Positions 57,336-64,000 of a DNA stretch of 64,000 nucleotides are shown one piece after another. A program made the translations under genes and the position numbers. How positions within the stretch are numbered: the stretch's first letter is position 1; every line of letters begins with the position of its first letter. This stretch comes from Nemertoderma westbladi. Taxonomy: Eukaryota > Xenacoelomorpha > Nemertodermatida > Nemertodermatidae. The notes under the pieces were generated by a model. The model searched no databases. It was given only the letters and a program-made list of their open reading frames with translations, and was not told where the DNA came from. The stretch lies in contig JAUCBJ010007609.1 of assembly GCA_032718475.1 (NCBI GenBank), forward strand, positions 17,583 through 81,582, in the 5' to 3' direction.

Positions 57336-58516
57336 TCAGTTTCTTCTCCAGGTATTCCCGGATGGCAGTTTAACCTGGTAGTCTCTGTGTAGACCGACAC
57401 TGGTGATGGTGCCTGTGCGATCCCACCGTTTCGGCCGATTAGGATTTTGAATACGGACTTTCATCCCGATTTGAAGGGGTTTGTGATCTCGAGCGGTTGC
57501 GTTATAATGGTGCGTTGTTTGATCCAGGTCGGCTGCGTGTTTGTTGCTCAGGTTACCAGTTACTTGCAGGTTCTGGTTGTAGTTGTCTGAATGGGACGGG
57601 ACTCTCGAACAAAGTGTACGTCCAAATACAATTTCATTGGGAGATTTCCCATCCGCGCGGGGTGTATTTCTCAGCTCGAGGAGGCTGCTGAGAAATTCCT
57701 CGCAGTGAATGTCATTTCGTGGGACTTTAAGCAGGAGGTGTTTAAGAGTTTTCACTGCGGATTCTGCGTGTCCGTTTGATTGTGGATAGTGTGGGCTGCT
57801 AGGAACCCAGTTAATGCCCCACTGCTTGCAGAAGTCCTGGAAATTGGTGCTGTCGAATTGTGGCCCACCATCGGTTTTCAGCGTTGTTGGGACGCCGAGG
57901 TTGGGGAGCCATTTGCGGATGGCGCATACGACGTCGGTGGATGTTGGGTCGTGGTTCCACTGTGAAACTTCCGGGTAACCAGATAGTCGATCTGCATAAG
58001 CTAGGTAGTGTTTGTTGCCTATAGCAAACAGGTGGGCTGATACTGATTCGAATGGTCGCTCGGGAATGTTGTCCGAAAGTAGCGTTTCTTTCTGGAGGGA
58101 TGGTCGGATCTCTTGGCATTTGTTACAATGTTTCACCGTACGCTCGATATCGTGGCTGATACCGGGCCAATAGACGGTTTGGCGGGCCCGTTGTTTAGTG
58201 CGGGTTGTGCCCTGGTGTGAGGCGTGTAAGCGTTGCAGGGTTTCAGCCTGGTGCTGGGTAGGGATGACGATTCTATTCCCAAATAGTACGAGGTCGTCAG
58301 CTGAAAGTGCCAGGTTATTCGATATTGAGCGAAATTTGCGGCAGTAGGGTGATGCTTGGTTTATAGTTCTGAAATCAGCCCGTACCTGATTAACTAGTTC
58401 TTGATATTCGGCGTCATTTGATGCTGCCGTTTTCAGTTCGTTTATCATTGGGTCATTTGAAAGACTGCCCGATGAGTCATTAGGTGGCGGCAGGTTACGG
58501 CAGATGGAAGCGACGG
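57336..58516 (-). pseudogene. Gypsy integrase (catalytic Asp replaced by His)
   Basis: The open stretch of 370 codons (from 58448) and its upstream frame carry the integrase. A zinc HHCC motif is present (HASH at residues 75-78; HCNKC at 107-111). The core has YADRLSGYPE, TDGGPQF (Asp193) and SPHYPQSNGHAES (Glu229), a D-35-E spacing. The first acid, expected in the Asp-Leu-Phe context, is His139 (AHLF), so strand transfer should fail. The C-terminal region ends with a KVRIQNP ... SVGLHRDYQV fold. It lies one frame away from the RT ORF; the shift falls in a GGGG run near 58530. It would integrate element DNA in the nucleus. Confidence 0.9.
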
Positions 58517-58519
58517 TAA

Positions 58520-60304
58520 TTAGGTCGACACCCCGAGTTCCATCTTTTCGTTTGTCGGTTTGTCGACAGGTGAGCGGCTCAAACCGTCGGCAATTTGGTG
58601 AGCCTTACCCTTTTGCCATTCGACGCGGAATTGGTAGCAAGATTGAAGGTCGGCTTTGATGCGCTGCAGTTTATCGTTACATACCTGATCGACACTGTGG
58701 TTATTAAAAATGGTGACCAGGGGACGGTGATCTTTTACCATCGTAAATTCCGGTAGACCCAATAAGTAAACCCGGCACTTACTAATGGCGTATTGGATGG
58801 CAACGGCTTCTAATTCAATGGTTGCGTAACGAGTTTCAGCGTCGCTGATGAATCGGCTGCTGCATGCTACCAGATTCCAGACAGCTCCGTGGCGCTGGAG
58901 CAAGTCGAACCCGAACCCATGGAGGTGGCTGGCGTCAGTTTCCAGCCGTGTTTCTGCTTTGGGATCGAATGGAGTGAGTATTGGGGGTTTCACGAGTGCG
59001 TTTTTGACTCGCTGGAAAGCTTGTTGATGGTTGGCGTTCCAAGTAAACTCATTCCGGGTCCGGAGAAGTTCTCGTAGTGGAGCGGCTGTGGTACTGATGT
59101 CACTAGAGAAGTGACCGAGTTGGTTTACCAGCCCCATAAAGCTACGAAGGTCAGTAATGTTCTTTGGTGTTGGGTAATCCGAAATCGCTCTAATCTTATC
59201 TGGGTCGGCCTCAGTTCCCTGACCCGATACGATGTACCCAGCGAATTTGACCGAGGGTTGAGCGAAGTTGAATTTGCCAGGATGGAGAGTTATTCCAGAT
59301 TCGCGGCATTTCTGGAGTACGGAGCGAACTCTCTGGACGTGGCTATTGAGGTTGGTGTCCTCTATCAGGATATCGTCAACGAGTTTGTGGACCTGTGTTA
59401 AACCCTGTAGGGCTATATCTCCTCGTAGGTTGTAACTATCTCCGGCAGAGATAAAGCCCATTGGGGCGCGGCAGTACCGGTAGCAGCCCCAGGGTGTTAT
59501 AAACGTTGTGAGGTCCCTGGATTTCTCATCGAGCGCGACCTGCCAATAGCCGGATTTTGCGTCTAATGTTGAAAAGATGCGTGCCCCTGGAGTCCGGTCG
59601 GATATTACGTCATATGGCGTTCTAGAATTATGGACGGTCCGTTTCACCTGGGAGTTCAGTTTTGTCAGATCGACCGTCATGCGAATTTCCCCCGGTCGAT
59701 TTGGTTTGTTACATACGACTATGGGGTGGCACCAGTCAGTTGGCCGGTCGCCAACTCGTTCAATGATGCCTCGTGTTTCCATGTCGATGAGCTCCTTGTG
59801 TACTTTTTCTCGTTGCGGGAATGGAACCGGACGGGCAGAGTTTACACAGAATGGCTTGGGGTTATCCACCAGTTGAATTTTCATTGGCGGTCCCGCCATT
59901 GTTTGGAGGCATCCGTTGGAGCTGAACACATCGTGGAACTCCTCCATTAGTTTAAGTTTGGTGTCAGCATTATTTATCCGTTGTTCTGCGTCCACGTATA
60001 TTGTTGAAACCACGGGGCAGTCCTTGTTGACAATACCCAATCCCTTACAGGCGTCCAGGGATATGTATATGTCCCGCCCCATATCTGGGCACCAATAAAC
60101 CCAGTCACTGTATGTTCGGTTACTGGTAGAAAGTTGCATATATGTTTTGCCGGTGCAATTCACAGATGTACCATTGGCTGCGGTCAGTGGGCAGTCGGCT
60201 GACCCAAGTACGTGTTTGGTTGGGATGTTCCAATCTAAGCGGATTGTGTCACCAGCCGCTATAAATTGTGCGCCTGTATCTGCGATGCACATTTTAATCC
60301 CAGC
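58520..60304 (-). pseudogene. Gypsy protease, reverse transcriptase and RNase H
   Basis: A 590-codon ORF from 60292. Protease DTGA at residues 5-8. RT about 150-340 with WCHPIVVCNKP, FSTLDAKSGYWQVAL, RAPMGF and catalytic LVDD (304-307). RNase H with TDAS (452-455), IELEA (Glu493) and DHRPL (521). All catalytic acids seen are in place. It is in the same frame as gag, after a single TGA at 60305-60307, so expression as Gag-Pol would need readthrough. The 3' end shifts frame before integrase, which points to loss of one base. Acts in cytoplasmic particles to copy element RNA. Confidence 0.9.
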
Positions 60305-61684
60305 TCACTCACCATTACTACAAAATTCCACGGGGAGTAGTGGTTTCCGGTACCCAGTAGTAATGTCTGCCATCTGAATGGCGCCGTTAGTTTTTGTTTG
60401 TTGGTTTTCGAATTTTGTTTTAAGGCACCGTGATCCATGGTGCCCCTTGGTTCCACATTTGTTGCAGTCAATGTTAATTGCTTTACAGGGTTGACTGTCT
60501 GCGTGCGGGTAGCGTCCGCCACAGCTTATGCACTCGCCCCACTGTTTAATCTGCTTTATTGCGTCGCGGATAGTACCGATTGTTGGACTACGATTCCGGT
60601 TGAAAGAGTTTGTTTTGGAACGTTGGTAGTCACTCTTCCGACTCCGGCTCCTGCCTCGGTTCAGTTGGGCTGCAGGCCTGACTACTGCGTTGATTCGCTG
60701 TTCGCGGATGAGTTTAGTGTCGCGTGCGGCAACCTCGCGCGATCGACAGTAGTCGGGTATTTGTTCAGCGGTAAGGGGTGGCCGTTTCGCGAATATTTCT
60801 TCCCGTGTTACATCGTCAGTTATACCCCGGATGATCAGAGTGTTGATCCAGTCATCCCTTGTCATTGTGTCCAGATCGGCATCTTGGGCGAGCTCTAGTA
60901 ATCGGACATAATAGTCGTCGAACGACTGACCAGGCTCCTGCCTCAGCTGTACGAGTTGGTGTCGGTCCACAACGATGTTCCGTTCCAAACGGAGGTAGTC
61001 ACGGATCTCATCCTGGATATCCCCCAAGGTTATGTTCGTCTCGGCAGGAATGTTTAATCGATGGTGTATTCTGTTTAGGAACTCGGGTGAGCAGTTGCTA
61101 AAGAAAATAGCAACCTGATCTTCCCTCGATTTCCGGTCCAGATGAACGATTCTGCTGTAGTTCGTCCACTGGCGTTCCCAACGGATGTAGCGATGATAGC
61201 TAAATTCAACGTCGAGTTTATCCGGAGCCCTCGCTGTCAGTTTAGCAGCTGCACCATCGTTGTTACGTTCCGGATGGTTGCCTCCTGGGTTTAATGTTTC
61301 CTCTCCACTACGGTTTTGCAGGAATTGAAGAAGTCGCTGTTCACGATCTTCCTCGCGTTGTTCGCGTCGAAGTTCGTCTTCTAAGCGGCGTTGTTCTTCC
61401 TCCTCGCGGCGGCGTTCTCTCCGCTCCTCCTCAGCGAGTCGCCGTTCCTCGAAGTGGATGATAAGTTTGGTTAAGTTGAGTGGTTTCTCATCGTCTCCCG
61501 ACTCATCCTGTTCATGGATGGCTTTCGTGAGACGTTTACGGAGGGTTGCTGACGGCGTTTTCGGGTCAAACGCTATTCCTGCATGTGAGCAATGTATTTT
61601 CAGTGCGGGACGTTCTAGGCGTTCGATATCATCCGAGTTGAGGTCAAGCCAGTCCTCCTCGCGTATGTTGGATGGCGTCGCCAT
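60305..61684 (-). CDS. Gypsy Gag (capsid/nucleocapsid)
   Basis: 459 codons, start ATG at 61684 (MATPSNIREEDWLDLNSDD), chosen because the ORF's upstream extension to 61726 lies in the PBS/leader. Order: N-terminal acidic segment, a very charged coiled coil of about residues 85-140 (EERREREEEEQRR-like), a retrotransposon Gag domain (YIRWERQWTNYSRIVHL, LRQEPGQSFDDYYVRLLELA), a basic linker (RGRSRSRKSDYQRSKT) and a CCHC zinc knuckle (CNKCGTKGHHGSRC). A second Cys pair CISCGG precedes it. Ends with FCSNGE-TGA. It assembles particles that bind element RNA. It is intact. Confidence 0.92.
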   Translation of the reverse strand: MATPSNIREEDWLDLNSDDIERLERPALKIHCSHAGIAFDPKTPSATLRKRLTKAIHEQDESGDDEKPLNLTKLIIHFEERRLAEEERRERRREEEEQRRLEDELRREQREEDREQRLLQFLQNRSGEETLNPGGNHPERNNDGAAAKLTARAPDKLDVEFSYHRYIRWERQWTNYSRIVHLDRKSREDQVAIFFSNCSPEFLNRIHHRLNIPAETNITLGDIQDEIRDYLRLERNIVVDRHQLVQLRQEPGQSFDDYYVRLLELAQDADLDTMTRDDWINTLIIRGITDDVTREEIFAKRPPLTAEQIPDYCRSREVAARDTKLIREQRINAVVRPAAQLNRGRSRSRKSDYQRSKTNSFNRNRSPTIGTIRDAIKQIKQWGECISCGGRYPHADSQPCKAINIDCNKCGTKGHHGSRCLKTKFENQQTKTNGAIQMADITTGYRKPLLPVEFCSNGE

Positions 61685-61733
61685 ATTTCGTTCGTTGTTC
61701 GAAATTCCAGCTACGCCGCTACACACTGCGCCA

Positions 61734-62012
61734 TGTTATGGACGAAAGAATGATGCTCCATCACCGTGCTAATGTAATATAATTCATCCAATAATGTTAT
61801 TGTTAAAACCAATCATATATATAATATAATATAAGCAAGTAAACATATATATATCATAGGCCTACTGTATACTGGTATGGGGCCACGGCTTCTTATAGGC
61901 TGTGGTGTACTGTACTAACATACAGTCTGACAGTCCAATAAAAGGGGCGAGCCATGCATACCAAAGTGTTGGCTGATGCGGGTTCTATTACTTATAGTAT
62001 AAGGCTACGACA
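61734..62012 (-). mobile_element. Gypsy element, 5' LTR
   Basis: 279 bp, TGTTATGG to CTACGACA on the plus strand. By eye it differs from the 3' LTR by about four substitutions and one 5-bp insertion (about 1.5 percent), so insertion was recent on an evolutionary scale. Promoter elements are not identified with confidence. Confidence 0.95.
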
Positions 62013-62980
62013 CTTCCCATTCAGACCTTCATCCTATTCTGAACATCGTCACATTTGGACCTTTGTCCTATTCGGAATTTTGTCCTGTTGTTTTGGTCCT
62101 TCATCTAAGGTGTTTCGGAACTATGTCCCATTTTGACCTTCGTCCCATTTGTACCTTCAACCTATTCAGACCTTCGTCCCATATGGACCTTGCCATATTC
62201 GGACCATCGTCCTGTAGTTTCGGACCTTCATCTAAGGTGTTTCGGAACTATGTCCCATTTTGACCTTCGTCCCATTTGTACCTTTAACCTATTCAGACCT
62301 TCATCCCATATGGACCTTGCCATATTCGGACCATCGTCCCGTAGTTTCGGACCTCCATCCTATTCGGGCCTTTGTCCTGTAGTTTCGGGGCTAAGGTCAA
62401 TTCAATTTCAATTTATTTATTTCCGATATGTATATTATATATAATTAACGCCCCATTACCAAATTACTGATTACGGCCGGAGACAACGGATAGCTCGTTT
62501 TGTGCTAGTATACGCTGCCACCGGTTTGCAAGTAAGGTTAATCGTATGCAATGCATGTAATTTTTAATTAAACTTAACTCAAATACACTGAATAATAAAC
62601 AATTTCTAAATAAACGGTACTGCTGATACCAATCAGTACTGATGCAGGTTCTAGAAAAATATTATAATTAGATTAACAGGTTTAAACAAATGAATGTAAC
62701 TTTGACTGTGACTTTGACTGACTTTAATGACTGCAATAAAAAACAACAGTTCAAAATCGTCTCATAAATGTAAGACGACTTTTATTTTATTATTATTTTT
62801 TTTTTATGATAATAGGATCTTTGTCCTATAGTTTCGGATTTTCGTCCCATTCGGATCCTCGTCCCATTCGGATCCTTGCCCCATTCGGATCCTCGTCCCA
62901 TTCGGATCCTTGCCCCATTCGGATCTTCGTCCCATTTGGACCTTCGTCCCATTTGGACCTTCATCCTGGAACCAATATAA
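62013..62980. repeat. 17-bp degenerate minisatellite, right part
   Basis: 62013-62400 and 62815-62970 carry CATTCGGACCTTCGTCC-like units, in the second block as CATTCGGATCCTCGTCC. A 127-bp segment around 62100-62230 recurs at 62225-62355 as a larger duplicate. Between the blocks, 62400-62810 is AT-rich with no gene. Confidence 0.85.
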
Positions 62981-64000
62981 CTAGCCACAGTTAGCTGAGA
63001 TTGCTTGCAGTTCTGCTACCCCACTCATGTATTATTACTAGATAGGAAAACATTTATTATTATAGTGTCTCACCTGTAAAACATTAGTAACCAGTATAGC
63101 CAATAAATTGAGCTCCATTCATTTGTATGCGATAGGCACTGTTCACAGTTAGTTTTACACTGGTGACCCCCGATACTGGTGAACCTATCGTATAATGTCT
63201 AAGCTGTCTAAGCTATAATGTCTGAATAAATTATTTACAAAAGTTAGACAAGATCTTCCAAATTTCATTGCACGTTTGAAATTCGGAATTACTAAAATCC
63301 GGACAAAACATTATTTCGAAAACTTTAAGATGCGATTTAATTAATTATTTTTTTATATCTCATAAATAAATTCACTATTCATTAAAAGGCCGATGAAAAG
63401 TTGCTATTCTAACTCATGTTGTTAGCAGCAATGAGCTAGCAGTGCTCTCTGTCTTCCTCTCTCTAAGATCCCACTACAGTGGACCATGGAGTCCTGAAAG
63501 TTACGGTAGTGGTATGCAAGACACTCAATGTTGTAATGTATAATATGCTACTGTACACATAAACATTAAACAATGAGTTGAAATTATGGTACCGCCTCAT
63601 AAATAAACCTGCCCGTCCTGCAAGAATCATTGTTTGCTGTAAAGGAGATCCACCTTTTTGCTGTTAATTAACAAAAGTGTGTGGGACATCTTATTAAAGC
63701 TTCCTAATAACTTATACGATCCATCCAATATTGTTATCAAAGTTAAAATCAGTTACATGTTTACTTTGTGTTTCTTGGTGTGACGTTATGAAAAAAAAGT
63801 AATTTTAATGCAAACCTGTCATTCTCAAATGTAATATATCTAGTTTGGCCAGTACTGAAATACAAAGAGATGCCTTTATTCATTTCACATAATCCTCCAT
63901 GACAAACTCCGTTTATTCTTTGCTGATAATACAATCTGCAACAATCGAATATCCATTTAATTAGATTTCTGGACGTTCACAGTATTTTATCTACAGTATA
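62981..64000. other. Right-edge intergenic sequence
   Basis: AT-rich, with no ORF, repeat or recognised element. Confidence 0.5.

Larger units (their letters stand above)
57076..62012 (-). mobile_element. Gypsy-type LTR retrotransposon, internal region and 5' LTR
   Basis: Complete element on the minus strand, 56802-62012: 5' LTR, primer-binding site, gag, protease-RT-RNaseH, integrase, polypurine tract, 3' LTR. The PBS TGGCGCAGTG abuts the 5' LTR with no gap. Both flanks are CTTCC (56797-56801 and 62013-62017), a 5-bp target duplication. There is no env-like ORF. The RT-RNaseH-integrase order is that of Gypsy, not Copia. Confidence 0.95.

Overview
The window is animal (metazoan) nuclear DNA. 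Genes are split by GT-AG introns, two gene fragments belong to animal families (a leucine-rich-repeat protein and a non-muscle/smooth-muscle type myosin II heavy-chain tail), and most of the sequence is transposons and minisatellites. Composition is AT-rich and codon use is mixed. Nothing is bacterial or viral in layout. The species cannot be fixed from sequence alone; a repeat-rich marine invertebrate is the likeliest setting (inference).

Layout. 1-1515: 5'-truncated non-LTR retrotransposon. 2543-7214 (minus): three consecutive exons of an LRR gene whose reading phases join perfectly; the two introns nearest these exons begin with minisatellite arrays that re-copy the splice-donor region. 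8027-9085: long palindromic element. 10424-12276: two non-autonomous elements. 13930-16627 (plus): 3' end of a myosin II heavy-chain gene with heptad-multiple coding duplications, an inverted duplication, a 24-bp intronic array made of branch-point/acceptor-like units, and a last exon with an in-frame TGA. 16.7-30 kb: intergenic, with a clean hAT MITE (24897-25339) and a cluster of Helitron-like 3' ends (26.9-29.3 kb). 30097-30771 (minus): a one-exon orphan gene for a predicted secreted or membrane-anchored Cys-rich protein. 32.2-34.3 kb: opposed retroelement tails, one of which has grown into a 55-bp VNTR. 35.6-40.0 kb: two copies of one non-LTR family head to tail. 40.0-45.66 kb: giant inverted-repeat (foldback) element with minisatellite-tipped arms. 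45.95-47.58 kb: 33-bp array. 47.7-55.8 kb: retroelement tail, hAT-like element, long-TIR element and an almost full-length but broken non-LTR element. 56802-62012 (minus): complete Gypsy-type LTR retrotransposon with matching LTRs, PBS, PPT and a 5-bp target duplication, inserted in a 17-bp minisatellite.

The host genes do not form a pathway. The most striking theme is that four arrays in the two host genes stop at or next to exon boundaries, and at least three carry splice-signal-like motifs in each unit. This looks like repeated local duplication of splice-site DNA. All retroelements seen carry at least one disabling or suspicious lesion.
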